A DNA stretch of 49,746 nt from Candidatus Rokuibacteriota bacterium (GCA_003220435.1 QHSL01000017.1:1-49746), one strand, 5' to 3'; counted from the first letter of the stretch, positions 1-9,050 are shown. Made by a program: numbers and translations. The notes: a model not told the origin generated them from the sequence alone.

Positions 1-224
1 CCTTCGATCGTGGTGACCTGCTTGCCCTCGGCCACGCTGACGGGCACGACGCAGGAGCGGACCGCCTTACCCTCGAGGTGCACCGTGCAGGCCCCGCACA
101 CGGCGACGCCGCAACCGTACTTGGTGCCGGTCAGGCCGGCTTGCTCGCGGATCGCCCACAGCAGGGGGGTGCTGGGATCGACCTTGAGCTCGAGGGATTT
201 GCCGTTGATCGTCAGGCGCGCCAT
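1..224 (-). CDS. (2Fe-2S)-binding small subunit of a molybdenum hydroxylase, partial (C-terminus outside window)
   Basis: The gene begins at an ATG at 222-224 and runs off the left edge, leaving about 74 residues. The visible part is the N-terminal plant-ferredoxin-type domain of xanthine dehydrogenase-family small subunits. It contains [16 protein letters not shown], which supplies three cysteines of the first 2Fe-2S cluster, and a later Cys in VRSCVVP that is the fourth. Such subunits pass electrons from a molybdopterin subunit. The spelling [10 protein letters not shown] resembles IorA (isoquinoline 1-oxidoreductase) and related aldehyde or nicotine dehydrogenases more than CoxS, but the substrate cannot be told from this fragment. 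The large subunit, if present, lies outside the window. A run of GGAAGAA precedes the start as a possible ribosome site. Confidence 0.85.
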   Translation of the reverse strand, partial: MARLTINGKSLELKVDPSTPLLWAIREQAGLTGTKYGCGVAVCGACTVHLEGKAVRSCVVPVSVAEGKQVTTIE

Positions 225-333
225 AGGTTCTTCCCTCCCTGGATCACTGTGCGGTGCTGCGAATATCCGCGATCGGGCCGCCGAAGACAAGCGGATTTGC
301 GACGGCGGCCGTGCTCCTCATCGACCACGGACC

Positions 334-2145
334 CTAGACGCCGGTACGCCAGTCCCAACCCGCCGCCTCCAACTCCAACAGAGCAGCGAAGCGTCCCCGG
401 CTGGCAACGAGCTCGGCGGGTTGTCCTTCCTCGACGATGTACCCCTTATCGAGAACGATGATGCGGTCTGTTTCCAGTGCCGTAGAGAGTCGATGGGCGA
501 CCGTCAACACACCGCAGCCCTGTGGTAGCACCGAAACCCGCAGAGCCGCCCGGAAGTTGGCATCGCTGGCGCTATCGTTCGCGGTGGTGGCCTCATCGAA
601 GAGCAGCACCAGCGGCCTCCCGACCAGGGCGCGCGCGAGCGCAAGCAGCTGCTGCTGTCCCGCCGAGAGATGCGTTCCCGTGCCGCCCCCGCTTCCGCTC
701 AGCCCTGTGTGATAGCCCTGCGGCAACGCGCGAATGAAGGCATCCGCTCCGGCGATACGACAGGCCTCGTACACCGCCGCGTCCGATATCGAGGGGTCGT
801 CGAGCGTGAGGTTCTCCATGACCGTGCCGGAGAACAGTTGCACCACCTGCGGCACGACCCCCAGCACTCGGCGGCGCTCCGATTCATCGAGCCGTACCGG
901 GTCGCGCCCGGCGACACGAATGCTCCCGCTCCATGGTTGGTAGAGGCCGGCCACGAGATGCAGCGCGCTCGTCTTGCCAGCCCCGGTGCGTCCCACGAGG
1001 GCCACGTGTTCGCCTCGCTTCACCTCGAGCGAAATCCTGTGCAGTACGGGCTGGCCCTCGGCATAGCCGAACTCCACGCGACTCAGCATGATCGGCCGCT
1101 GCCCGACCCCAAGCCCGTCGCCCGTGATCACAGGCAAAGTTCCCTCGGGCGACAGCGCGAGTGTGCCGAAGATGCGTTCGGCACCGGCCATGGCCCCTTG
1201 CACGGTCTGCCACTCCTCGCCGAGCGCGGTAATCGGCTGGAAGAAGCGCTGCGTGAGAATGAGGAACGCCGTCAGGGTGCCGAGCGAGATGCCGAATGCC
1301 GCGAACACGTGCTGCGTCCCGGCCCACAGCAACGCTGCGACCGCGAGCGCCGAGAGGATGGCGGTCATCGGCGTATAGACAGCCGAGAAGAACGACGAAC
1401 GATTGAAAGCGGCCAGGCCGCGACGGAGTATCTGACGGAACCCGGCCACGAACTCGGGCACGCGGCCGAAGGCCCGAATGACCTCGACGCTGCCGAGATT
1501 TTCCTGGAGGCGCGCGTTGATCGCTCCCACGGCCAGGCGGTTCTCCCGCTCGGCCTGCCGCACTCGCACTTGGAGAACCCGTGTGACGAAGGCCAGCGGC
1601 GGCACGACCAGAGCGGCGACCAGGCTGAGCGGAACGCTGAGCGCGAGCATCGCCACCGTGATCGCCCCCAACCGTACGAGGTTGGCCAAGAGCAGCGCGA
1701 CGTTCGAGGAAAAGACGGTGTCGAGCGTTTCGACATCGGCGGTGCAGCGACTGATGACGTCACCCATGGGGACTCGATCGAAGTAGCGCGTCGGCAGTCG
1801 TAGCACGTGCGCAAACAGCCGCACGCGCAAAGCACTCAAGACCCCTTGCGCAATCGTGGCCGCGGCGTAGTTATAGAGAAAGGTCATCGCCTGCACCGCG
1901 GAGGCAGCGGCCAGGTACAAGAAGGCCAGGAACAGCAATCCATCCGGCTGCCGAGCGATCAGATGGGCGTCGACGATGGTCCGGATGACGAGGGGCGGCG
2001 CCAGCTCGAAGGCGGCCGCCGCCAGCACCGACACGGCCACGAGCGCGACTCGGACGCGCCACGGCGGCAACAGGCTGAGGAGGCTTCTCAGCGGAGACCG
2101 CGTCTGGTCCTCGACACCGCTTCGCGTGAGCACGAGGCTGCTCAT
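334..2145 (-). CDS. ABC exporter half-transporter, membrane plus ATPase domains (consensus partner)
   Basis: A 603-residue exporter-type ABC protein with an N-terminal six-helix transmembrane domain (about residues 25-320) and a C-terminal ATPase. The ATPase shows Walker A GRTGAGKTSA, signature LSAGQQQLLALAR and Walker B LVLLFDEATT, which keeps the catalytic Glu. It overlaps the upstream half-transporter by four bases (ATGA), so the two are translationally coupled and probably form a heterodimer. Its partner has Asp in place of the catalytic Glu, the usual layout of heterodimeric exporters with one consensus and one degenerate ATP site. The substrate is unknown. Lipid, drug or peptide export are all possible; the chrA neighbour upstream does not settle it. 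Confidence 0.93.
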   Translation of the reverse strand: MSSLVLTRSGVEDQTRSPLRSLLSLLPPWRVRVALVAVSVLAAAAFELAPPLVIRTIVDAHLIARQPDGLLFLAFLYLAAASAVQAMTFLYNYAAATIAQGVLSALRVRLFAHVLRLPTRYFDRVPMGDVISRCTADVETLDTVFSSNVALLLANLVRLGAITVAMLALSVPLSLVAALVVPPLAFVTRVLQVRVRQAERENRLAVGAINARLQENLGSVEVIRAFGRVPEFVAGFRQILRRGLAAFNRSSFFSAVYTPMTAILSALAVAALLWAGTQHVFAAFGISLGTLTAFLILTQRFFQPITALGEEWQTVQGAMAGAERIFGTLALSPEGTLPVITGDGLGVGQRPIMLSRVEFGYAEGQPVLHRISLEVKRGEHVALVGRTGAGKTSALHLVAGLYQPWSGSIRVAGRDPVRLDESERRRVLGVVPQVVQLFSGTVMENLTLDDPSISDAAVYEACRIAGADAFIRALPQGYHTGLSGSGGGTGTHLSAGQQQLLALARALVGRPLVLLFDEATTANDSASDANFRAALRVSVLPQGCGVLTVAHRLSTALETDRIIVLDKGYIVEEGQPAELVASRGRFAALLELEAAGWDWRTGV

Positions 2146-4004
2146 CTCAGCGCTCCGTCCACAATGGTCATCTCGGCCACACGCTGGGCCCGGTAGATCC
2201 GCGCATACAGGCCCTCGGATGCCACCAACTCGGCATGCGTTCCGGTCTCCACGATCCTGCCCTCGCCCAGGACCACGACCGCATCCGCATACGGGAAGGC
2301 GGCGAGGCGGTGCGAGCAGACCACGATCGTGAGGCGTCGTTCGAGAGGAGCGCCAGGGCCGAACGCGTGACGGAGCGCCGCGACGATGCGGGCCTCCGTG
2401 CCGACGTCGACGGCCGAGAACGGATCGTCCAGTACGAGCAGTCCAGGATAGCCGGGCGCAGCCGCCGCGAGGGCGCGCGCCAGACCGACCCGCTGGCGCT
2501 GGCCGCCGGAGATGCGTATTCCCAGCTCCCCGATTTCGGTGTCGAGACCGCGCGGGAAAGCGCGTACATCCTCTTCGAGAACGGCGAACCGTATCGCGCG
2601 CATCAGGAAGTCGTCGGCGGCGCCGGCACCGTCTGGTGCGAGTGCGACGTTTTCACGCAGCGAGCCCGAGAACAAGAGCGAATTCTGAGGCAGGTAGCCG
2701 ATCAAGCCTGTGCGCTCAGCATCCGTCGATTCCTCGAGCGGCCGCTCATCGATGAGCACCGTGCCCGACTCCAGCGGATAGATGCCGAGGATCGCCCGTG
2801 TCAGCGCACTCTTGCCAGAGCCCACCGGGCCGGTGACGGCGATCAGTGCGCCGGCGGGAACGTCGAGACTGAGGCCGCACAACGCCGGCGCCGTGGCGCC
2901 GGGGTACCGAAAGGTCACGTCGCGCAGGGAGAGCGTAGACGGCCCTGTGCGTCGCGTCATCGCACGGACAACTGGACGCGCGGCGCCGGCCAGATGTCCG
3001 GCATGAAATGAGGCGCGCGGCGGCTCGCCCTCGACGGCCAAGGCGGGGGCGAGGAGTGGCCGCAACCGCGCATAGGCTGCGGCGCCGCTCTGCAGGGAGT
3101 TCACCAGCTGGGGGATCCGATGGCCGCGGTTGACGAACCGTAAGAACAGCTCGAGGTAGGCCACGAACGCGCCCACCGTCATCGCGCCGGCAATGACCCG
3201 CTCGCTCCCCTGCCAAACAATCAGCAGGACCCCGCCGGTCATGAGCGTGGTGTAGACGGGCTGCAGACCACCCTTGAGCCGGATGACGCTCAGATTGCGC
3301 TCGGCAAACCGCCGGGAGAGCGCCGCCACTCGTTCCACGGAGGCGGTGGCGCGCCCGAACAGGCGCAGCACCCGGATGCCGGCCAGGTGCTCTTGAATCG
3401 CCGACGTGAGATCGGCGATCGCTTCCCGCGCCCTGGTCGTGCGACCCGCCACCCAGCGCCCCGTGGCATGCGCCAGGATCATTGCGAGGGGCACCGGCGA
3501 GAGCGCCAGCAGCGTGAGGCTCGGGTCGATGACGAGCATGGTCACCACGAAGGACAGCGAGAAGAGCACGGTGTCCCAGATCTCGATGGTGAATTCTCGT
3601 ACGCCGACGCCCAGCACCTCGACGTCGCCGACGATGCGGGCCATCAGGTCGCCCAACGGCGTCCGTTGCAGATCCGCCATGGGCCACGCCAGCACTCCGC
3701 GGAACGCATCCGCTCGAACGTTCGCGCGGATCCTCGCGTTGGCGGTCATGAGCCACCAGCGTTTGGCGATGCGCGGCACCTCGGTCAGCAGCGTGCCGCC
3801 GATGAATGCCAGCGCCGCCCAGCCGACATCGGCGGCCGTGGCTTCGCCCCGCTCCAGGGCCAGCGCTCGGTCAATCGCACGGCCAAGAAGGATCGCCGGC
3901 AGGACGACGGCGGTATTCATGATGATGCCGGCCACGGATCCCAGGACGAGCTGGCCCGCCACCTGCCGGAAGTACAGCCGCATCTCCCAGAGAAAGGCAA
4001 ACAT
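2142..4004 (-). CDS. ABC exporter half-transporter with degenerate ATPase site
   Basis: A 620-residue ABC exporter half-transporter. The N-terminal transmembrane domain covers about residues 10-310. The ATPase domain has Walker A GPVGSGKSAL, signature ISGGQRQRVGLAR and Walker B LLVLDDPFSAVD. In the last motif the residue after the Walker B Asp is Asp instead of the usual catalytic Glu, so this subunit contributes a weak hydrolysis site. That is typical of heterodimeric exporters (TmrA/B and LmrC/D type). It lies 21 bp downstream of chrA on the same strand and overlaps the next half-transporter by four bases, so chrA and the two ABC genes may be one transcript. The function of the pair is not evident from sequence. 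Confidence 0.93.
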   Translation of the reverse strand: MFAFLWEMRLYFRQVAGQLVLGSVAGIIMNTAVVLPAILLGRAIDRALALERGEATAADVGWAALAFIGGTLLTEVPRIAKRWWLMTANARIRANVRADAFRGVLAWPMADLQRTPLGDLMARIVGDVEVLGVGVREFTIEIWDTVLFSLSFVVTMLVIDPSLTLLALSPVPLAMILAHATGRWVAGRTTRAREAIADLTSAIQEHLAGIRVLRLFGRATASVERVAALSRRFAERNLSVIRLKGGLQPVYTTLMTGGVLLIVWQGSERVIAGAMTVGAFVAYLELFLRFVNRGHRIPQLVNSLQSGAAAYARLRPLLAPALAVEGEPPRASFHAGHLAGAARPVVRAMTRRTGPSTLSLRDVTFRYPGATAPALCGLSLDVPAGALIAVTGPVGSGKSALTRAILGIYPLESGTVLIDERPLEESTDAERTGLIGYLPQNSLLFSGSLRENVALAPDGAGAADDFLMRAIRFAVLEEDVRAFPRGLDTEIGELGIRISGGQRQRVGLARALAAAAPGYPGLLVLDDPFSAVDVGTEARIVAALRHAFGPGAPLERRLTIVVCSHRLAAFPYADAVVVLGEGRIVETGTHAELVASEGLYARIYRAQRVAEMTIVDGALR

Positions 4005-4025
4005 CAGGCCGATCTCGTCCTCCTC

Positions 4026-5243
4026 CTATTTCACGAACACCCACGCGGGTTTGAGCAGCGGGAACGCGACGAGCCCGATGATCGCTGTGGCGGCCACGAG
4101 CAGGGGATTGCTGACCTTCCAGCGGAACAAGACCACGAGGCTCCCGAGCGCGACGAGCGCGGTGAGCCAGTCGCCGATCGCGATCTTTCCGAGCAAGACG
4201 CAGGCACCGAGGATCGTGCCGATCGCGGCGGCGTAGGCGCCCTTGATGAACCCCTGCACATGGGTGTTCGTCCGGTATCGGACGAGGATCGGCGCCACGA
4301 TCAGGACCAGCAGAAACGATGGCAGGAAGATCCCGATCGTCGACACGAGTGAGCCCCAGAAGCCGTCGAGGAGGGAGCCGTGGAGACGGGCGGCGACGAG
4401 GTAGCCGACGAAGGTCGCGGTGATCACGACGGGCCCGGGACTGATCATGCCCATCGCGACGGCGACGAGGAATTCCCGCTCGCTGAGCCAGCCCGTTTGC
4501 TGCACGAGACCCTTCTCGAGGAACGGCACGATGACGAGACCGCTCCCGAAGGTGAGCGAGCCGGCCTTCAGGAAGAAGGCGAGCAGCTTGCCGAGGAGCT
4601 CGCCCAGCGTGGCCGGGGCGGCGGCGGCCGCCACGAGCGGCACGCCGAGCAGGACCGATCGCGTGGTGGACACGCCCGCGCGCGCACGAACGATGAAGCC
4701 GTAGTAGATGACGCCCACGAAGCCGCAGCCGATGAAGACCAAGGCCACTTCGGCTTGCACCGCGACGGTGATGGCGAACGCGGCGGCCGCGAGCACCCAC
4801 TCCAGCCAGTCCTTCATCCCGAGCTTGGTGAGCCGGTAGCAGGAGTGCAGGATCAACGCGATCACGGCCGGACTCACGCCGTAGAAGATCGCGGTGACCC
4901 AAGGCAGCCCGCCGAAGTGCACGTACAGCGCGCCCATGGTCGCGACGATGACGAAGTTCGGCAGGATGAACGCCCATCCTCCGGCCCAGGCGCCCCAGAA
5001 GCCGCCCCGAATGTACGAGATCCAGATGCCGACCTGGATCGCGAGCGGACCCGGCAGCGACTGGCAGACGGCGATGCCCTCGCGCATCTCCTCCTTGCTG
5101 AGCCACTTCTTGTCGGCCACCAGCTCGCGCTCCATCTGGCCCACGAGCGCGACCGGACCGCCGAAGCCAAGGACCCCGAGGCGCAAGTAATACCGGACGA
5201 GATCGCGGATCGGCACGCGTTCCGTTGTCTTCTCCGCTTCCAT
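4026..5243 (-). CDS. chrA: Chromate transporter ChrA
   Basis: A two-domain (long-chain) chromate ion transporter of 405 residues, which exports chromate from the cytoplasm. The N-terminal half contains LGVLGFGGPVALVGQMERELV and the repeat half contains AGSLTFGSGLVIVPFLEKGLV, the two characteristic ChrA signatures. About ten to twelve hydrophobic segments follow. An upstream in-frame start at 5297 is possible, but the ATG at 5243 is preceded by GGGAGGACC at good spacing and matches the family start (acidic leader, then the RDLVRYYLRLG helix). It is divergent from chrB, with only about 70 bp between the two starts, so both promoters share this gap. Confidence 0.93.
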   Translation of the reverse strand: MEAEKTTERVPIRDLVRYYLRLGVLGFGGPVALVGQMERELVADKKWLSKEEMREGIAVCQSLPGPLAIQVGIWISYIRGGFWGAWAGGWAFILPNFVIVATMGALYVHFGGLPWVTAIFYGVSPAVIALILHSCYRLTKLGMKDWLEWVLAAAAFAITVAVQAEVALVFIGCGFVGVIYYGFIVRARAGVSTTRSVLLGVPLVAAAAAPATLGELLGKLLAFFLKAGSLTFGSGLVIVPFLEKGLVQQTGWLSEREFLVAVAMGMISPGPVVITATFVGYLVAARLHGSLLDGFWGSLVSTIGIFLPSFLLVLIVAPILVRYRTNTHVQGFIKGAYAAAIGTILGACVLLGKIAIGDWLTALVALGSLVVLFRWKVSNPLLVAATAIIGLVAFPLLKPAWVFVK

Positions 5244-5278
5244 CGCTGGTCCTCCCGGGTTGCGGGGGAGTGTAATCC

Positions 5279-5307
5279 TTGACGGAGCGTGTAGCAAGCG
5301 TTACGTT
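5279..5307 (+). promoter_or_regulatory. Possible promoter for chrB giving a leaderless transcript
   Basis: A TTGACG hexamer at 5279-5284 is followed after 17 bp by TACGTT at 5302-5307. If used as -35 and -10, transcription would start within a base or two of the chrB ATG at 5315, so the mRNA would have no leader. That fits the absence of a ribosome binding site there. The -10 match is weak. Confidence 0.3.
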
Positions 5308-5314
5308 GACCTCG

Positions 5315-6268
5315 ATGCGCTGGCTGACGCTGCTCACGAGCCTGCCGCGCACGCCGACCCGGCACCGCGTCGGCGTCTGGCGCAAGCTCCAGCGGATGGG
5401 CGCGGTCCGGCTGCGGAGCGCCGGCTGGATCCTGCCCGAAACTCCGGAGACTACGGAGCTGTTCCAGTGGCTCGTGCAAGAAATTCAATCGTTCCGCGGC
5501 GAGGCCACGTTGCTGCGCGTCGATCGGATCGAACCGATGACCGACGACGAGATCGCCGGCCTCTTCCACAACGCCCGGGGCGTCGAGTATCAGGCGGTGG
5601 TGCAGGGCTGCCGGGACATCCTCCGGCACCTCGATCGCTACCAGCCGAGCCACCGCCGAGCGATCCCACAGCTCCGTAGCGAGCTCGATGGTCTGAGGCG
5701 TGAGCTGGACCGCGTCCAGTCCATCGATTACATGAGGGCGCCAGCCGGGGAGCGCGCTCGCACCCTGTGGGAGACGACGGCCAAGCGGCTGCGCGCCGCG
5801 GAGACGCACCCGCGCGCAACGAGCGGGCGGCACCGAACGTCGCTGCCGCCCCGCGGCAGCACGTGGGTCACGCGGCCGCGACCCCACATCGACCGCATCG
5901 CCTCCGCCTGGCTCATCAAGCGCTTCTGCGATCTGGAAGCAAAGTTTGCCTTTGCCGACGCGGCCGACGCCGCCCGCAAGGGAATCCCGTTTGATGTTCT
6001 CGGTGCGGACTTCGGCCATCACGGCGAGGACTGCACGTTCGAGACCCTGGCCAAGCGGTTCCGCGTCAAGGATCGACGGGTCACGGCGATTGCCGAGATC
6101 GTGCACGAGGCGGACCTGCACGACGGCAAGTTCACCCGCAACGAGGCCCCGGGCGTGGACCTGGCGATCAACGGCCTCGTGGAGGCCACGCCGGACGATC
6201 ACGAGCTGCTCGAGCGCGGGATGGCGATCTTCGATGGGCTCTACACGGTGTTGAAGCAGAAGACGTAG
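5315..6268 (+). CDS. chrB: Chromate resistance regulator/protein ChrB
   Basis: A ChrB-family protein of 317 residues. In chr operons ChrB senses chromate and controls chrA. The N-terminal domain begins MRWLTLLTSLPRTPTRHR and continues with VWRKLQRMGAVRLRSAGWILP, the usual ChrB opening. The C-terminal chromate-resistance domain contains PRPHIDRIASAWLIKRFCD and VLGADFGHHGEDCTFETL, with conserved His, Asp and Cys residues expected for metal or oxyanion sensing. A TTG start at 5279 would add 12 residues, but the family alignment supports the ATG at 5315. It is divergent from chrA and heads a plus-strand series that includes a ChrC-like superoxide dismutase, which matches the chrBAC gene set. Confidence 0.9.
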   Translation: MRWLTLLTSLPRTPTRHRVGVWRKLQRMGAVRLRSAGWILPETPETTELFQWLVQEIQSFRGEATLLRVDRIEPMTDDEIAGLFHNARGVEYQAVVQGCRDILRHLDRYQPSHRRAIPQLRSELDGLRRELDRVQSIDYMRAPAGERARTLWETTAKRLRAAETHPRATSGRHRTSLPPRGSTWVTRPRPHIDRIASAWLIKRFCDLEAKFAFADAADAARKGIPFDVLGADFGHHGEDCTFETLAKRFRVKDRRVTAIAEIVHEADLHDGKFTRNEAPGVDLAINGLVEATPDDHELLERGMAIFDGLYTVLKQKT

Positions 6269-6304
6269 CACATCCATCACGTCGTAACCACTGGAGAAGA
6301 AACA

Positions 6305-6820
6305 ATGAGAAAAATGACGATCGCGCTGGCGTTCCTCGTGGCGTGGTTCTTCGCCGTGCCAACCGGATGGGCCCAGAACTATGGCGACAAGGAGCACGCC
6401 GAGCTGGCGAAAGGCATGAAGGACGCGAAGATCTCGCTGCAGCGCGGACTGGCGGCGAGCGCCAAGGAAGGCAAGCCCATCTCGGCGAAGTACGAGATGG
6501 AAGAGGGCAAGCTCCAGCTCTCCGTCTACACGATGAAGGGCGACAACTTTTCCGAGGTGATTGTCGATCACAAAAGCGGAAAGGTCGCCAAGGCGGAGCC
6601 GATCACGCATGGCGACGACCTGACGGCGGCCAAGGCGCAGAGCGAGGCCATGGCGAAGGCCAAGCGCTCGCTCGACACCGCAGCGGCGGAGGCGGTGAAG
6701 GAGAACAAGGGCTACCGCGCGGTCAGCGTCATGCCGAGTCTGAAGGACGGTCAGCCCGTCGCCGACGTCACGCTGATCAAGGGCACGGAGTGGAAGACGG
6801 TTTCCGAGAAGCTCGATTGA
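6305..6820 (+). CDS. Secreted PepSY-domain protein
   Basis: A 171-residue exported protein. Residues 1-23 form a Sec signal peptide (MRKMTIALAFLVAWFFAVPT, cleavage probably after GWAQ). The rest has two PepSY-like segments: KPISAKYEMEEGKLQLSVY with NFSEVIVDHKSGKVAKAEP, and a second, KGYRAVSVMPSLKDGQPVADV. PepSY domains bind peptides or modulate proteases and are often found in periplasmic sensors or heme and metal handling proteins. GGAGAAG stands just upstream of the ATG. It lies 36 bp after chrB and probably belongs to the same transcript. A link to chromate stress is inference from position only. Confidence 0.82.
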   Translation: MRKMTIALAFLVAWFFAVPTGWAQNYGDKEHAELAKGMKDAKISLQRGLAASAKEGKPISAKYEMEEGKLQLSVYTMKGDNFSEVIVDHKSGKVAKAEPITHGDDLTAAKAQSEAMAKAKRSLDTAAAEAVKENKGYRAVSVMPSLKDGQPVADVTLIKGTEWKTVSEKLD

Positions 6821-6849
6821 AGGCAGGCGCGCCAGCGGAGAGCACATCC

Positions 6850-7521
6850 ATGAATCTCACGCGACGAGCGATGTTCAAAACTACGGTGGCGGCGCTCGTG
6901 GCGGGCGCGTGGCGGCCCCGATTTCGCGCGGCGGACGCTGGGGAGGAGCTCAAAGTGCCGGACAACGCCCCGACTGACAAGTTCGACTTCGAGGCGAAAG
7001 GGATCGAAGGCTGGACCACGGTGGGCGGGCAGTGGGCGGTGGAAGAGATGGCCGGCGCGCCGAGCGGCAAGAAGGTGCTCGTCCAGCGAGCAACGAGAAA
7101 CCAATTCAATGTGATCGTCGCGCCAACGGGCCCGTATACCAATGTCGACGTATCGCTGAAGTTCAAGCCGATCTCCGGACAAGAAGACGCCTCCGGCGGC
7201 GTCGTGTTCCGCTTCACCGATAGCAAGTACTACGTCGTGAGGGCCAACGCGCTCGAGGACAATTTCCGGCTGTACTACTACGACCGGGGCCGCCGTCAGC
7301 TCGCGACGGCCAGCGTGAAGCCCCCGGCACTCGGTGAGTGGCACACGGTCCGGGTCGTGGCCGTTGGCGATCACATCCAGGCGTGGCTCAACGGCACGCT
7401 GTACCTCGATCACCGTGACCCACGGTTCAAGTCCGGCCGCGTCGGCCTGTGGACGAAGGCCGATTCCATCACGGCCTTCGATGACCTCACCATCCGCGGC
7501 GTCACGGGCGGCGGTGGATAG
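6850..7521 (+). CDS. Exported LamG/concanavalin-like (DUF1080-type) domain protein
   Basis: A 223-residue protein with a Tat-like signal at the start: RRAMFK followed by a hydrophobic stretch, with predicted cleavage near AADA. The mature part is a single beta-sandwich of the DUF1080/3-keto-disaccharide hydrolase or LamG type: DASGGVVFRFTDSKYYVVRA, LGEWHTVRVVAVGDHIQAWL, then a closing GRVGLWTKADSITAFDDLTI. These folds bind carbohydrate or ligands, and no catalytic residues can be assigned here. It lies 29 bp after the PepSY gene and 12 bp before the superoxide dismutase gene, so it is very likely co-transcribed. The frame is open further upstream, but the Tat signal supports this ATG. Confidence 0.8.
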   Translation: MNLTRRAMFKTTVAALVAGAWRPRFRAADAGEELKVPDNAPTDKFDFEAKGIEGWTTVGGQWAVEEMAGAPSGKKVLVQRATRNQFNVIVAPTGPYTNVDVSLKFKPISGQEDASGGVVFRFTDSKYYVVRANALEDNFRLYYYDRGRRQLATASVKPPALGEWHTVRVVAVGDHIQAWLNGTLYLDHRDPRFKSGRVGLWTKADSITAFDDLTIRGVTGGGG

Positions 7522-7533
7522 AGAGGGTTGAAC

Positions 7534-8124
7534 ATGACGTATGCCATCAAGCCATTGAACTGCGACCCGAAAAAACTCAACGGGTTGTCCGAGCAGCTGA
7601 TCGTCAGCCACTGGGAGAACAACTACAGCGGCGCCGTGAAGCGCCTGAACGCCATCGCGGCGCAGCTTGCCGACCTCGACTTCGCGAAGGCGCCAGTGTT
7701 CGTGATCAACGGGCTCAAGCGCGAAGAGCTCATCGCAATGAATTCGATGATCCTCCACGAGCAGTACTTCGACGGCCTCGGCGCCGACGGCGAAGCCGAT
7801 CGCGCGCTGCGCGAGGCCCTCGCACGCGACTTCGGGAGCATTGACCGGTGGCGGACCGAATTCGTCGCCATGGGCAAGGCGATGGGCGGCGGCTCGGGAT
7901 GGGTGCTCCTCACCTACTCGCACCGCGACCGCAAACTGGTGAACCAGTGGGCGGCCGACCACACGCATAGCGTGGCGGGCGCGACGCCGATCCTGGCGCT
8001 CGACATGTACGAGCACTCGTACCACCTGGACTACGGCGCTGCGGCGGCGAAGTACGTCGACGCGTTCATGGAGAACATCAACTGGACGAACGTGGCCCGG
8101 CTCCATCGGGCGCACGCGCGATGA
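7534..8124 (+). CDS. chrC: Fe/Mn superoxide dismutase, ChrC-like
   Basis: A 196-residue iron/manganese superoxide dismutase, which removes superoxide formed for example during chromate reduction. Metal ligands by family alignment are His26 (in SHWENNY), His75 (in NSMILHEQYFDG), Asp157 and His161 (in ALDMYEHSYHLDY). The second ligand motif, MILHEQYF, differs from the classical NHTFYW form; this variant is known in a subfamily that includes ChrC. The start is the ATG at 7534 with GAGAGGG six bases upstream; a TTG at 7528 is less likely. The chrA, chrB and SOD set matches described chromate operons. The gene ends overlapping the reading frame of the next gene. Confidence 0.9.
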   Translation: MTYAIKPLNCDPKKLNGLSEQLIVSHWENNYSGAVKRLNAIAAQLADLDFAKAPVFVINGLKREELIAMNSMILHEQYFDGLGADGEADRALREALARDFGSIDRWRTEFVAMGKAMGGGSGWVLLTYSHRDRKLVNQWAADHTHSVAGATPILALDMYEHSYHLDYGAAAAKYVDAFMENINWTNVARLHRAHAR

Positions 8125-8141
8125 AAGGGAGGAACGGCCCC

Positions 8142-9050
8142 ATGAAATCCCAGGCATTGAAGCACACGATTGTTCTTCTCGGGCTGGTCGCGATCGTTGC
8201 CGCGCCGGTCACGGCGCGCGCCGCCGATCCCGACTGGAAGATGGTGGAGCAGGCACTGGGCAAGTCGGGCCAGCTCCAGGCGGGCGACGTCTTCCGCATC
8301 GGCATGCCTCGAACTGATCTCGCGGTCAGCGTGAAGGGTGTTCCCGTCAAGGCTGGGTTCGCGCTCGGATCGTACGCGGCGTTCAAGCAGGTGGGGGATC
8401 GCGCCATGGTCATGGGCGATCTCGTCCTCCTCGATCAGGAGGTGCCGGCCGTCATGTCCGGCCTCCTGAGCGGTGGTCTCGAGGTCACCGCCGTGCATAA
8501 CCATCTCAACGAGATGTCGCCCCACGTGATGTACATGCACTACGAGGGGCACGGGGACGCCGTGCAGATGGCGAAAGCGCTGCGGCAAGCGCTGTCCGCC
8601 AGCGCAACTCCGTTGGGGACCGGCGGAGCACCTCCGGCGGCAGCTTCCCAAGGCCCTGGACTGGACACAAAGCAAATCGAGCAAGCCCTCGGCCGCCCGG
8701 GCCGGGAGGTCGGGGCCGGCGTCTTCCAGGTGACGGTGCCGCGCGCCGAATCGATCACCGAGATGGGGCAGCCATTGCTGCCCGCCATGGGCGTGGTGAC
8801 GGTGATGAACTTTCAGCCGACCGCGGATGGCAAGGCAGCGATCACCGGGGACTTTGTGCTCCTCGACAAGGAGGTGAACGCTGTGGCCCGGACCCTTCGG
8901 CAGCACGGCATCGACGTGACGGCGCTGCATAACCACGGGCTCATGGACACGCCGCGCCTCTTCTACATGCACTTCTGGGGCAACGACGACGCCGTGAAGC
9001 TCGCCCGTGCGCTGAGAGCAGCGCTCGACCAGACTAATAGCCAGAAGTAG
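8142..9050 (+). CDS. Exported protein with two DUF1259 (LppY/LpqO-type) domains
   Basis: A 302-residue exported protein with signal peptide MKSQALKHTIVLLGLVAIVA, cleaved near ARAA. The mature part is a tandem duplication of one DUF1259 unit. Each copy runs from a Gly-rich opening (KSGQLQAGDVFRIGMPRTDL and RPGREVGAGVFQVTVPRAES) to VTAVHNHLNEMSPHVMYMHY in copy one and VTALHNHGLMDTPRLFYMHF in copy two. The paired HNH...MH histidines recur in both copies and could bind metal. The start at 8142 is preceded by GGGAGG at eight bases; the ATG at 8121 overlaps the SOD stop but lacks a better site. The biochemical function is unknown. Its position in the chr-type operon suggests a stress role. Confidence 0.83.
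   Translation: MKSQALKHTIVLLGLVAIVAAPVTARAADPDWKMVEQALGKSGQLQAGDVFRIGMPRTDLAVSVKGVPVKAGFALGSYAAFKQVGDRAMVMGDLVLLDQEVPAVMSGLLSGGLEVTAVHNHLNEMSPHVMYMHYEGHGDAVQMAKALRQALSASATPLGTGGAPPAAASQGPGLDTKQIEQALGRPGREVGAGVFQVTVPRAESITEMGQPLLPAMGVVTVMNFQPTADGKAAITGDFVLLDKEVNAVARTLRQHGIDVTALHNHGLMDTPRLFYMHFWGNDDAVKLARALRAALDQTNSQK

Noticed and set aside
334-461. Plus-strand open frames at 10-528 and 78-461
   Set aside because: They lie opposite the 2Fe-2S and ABC exporter genes and have no recognisable protein features; GC-rich antisense frames are common throughout this window.
4874-6847. A 657-codon minus-strand frame across chrB and PepSY
   Set aside because: It is the antisense of the recognised chrB, PepSY and chrA sequences; composition is Leu/Arg/Asp-rich as expected of shadows.
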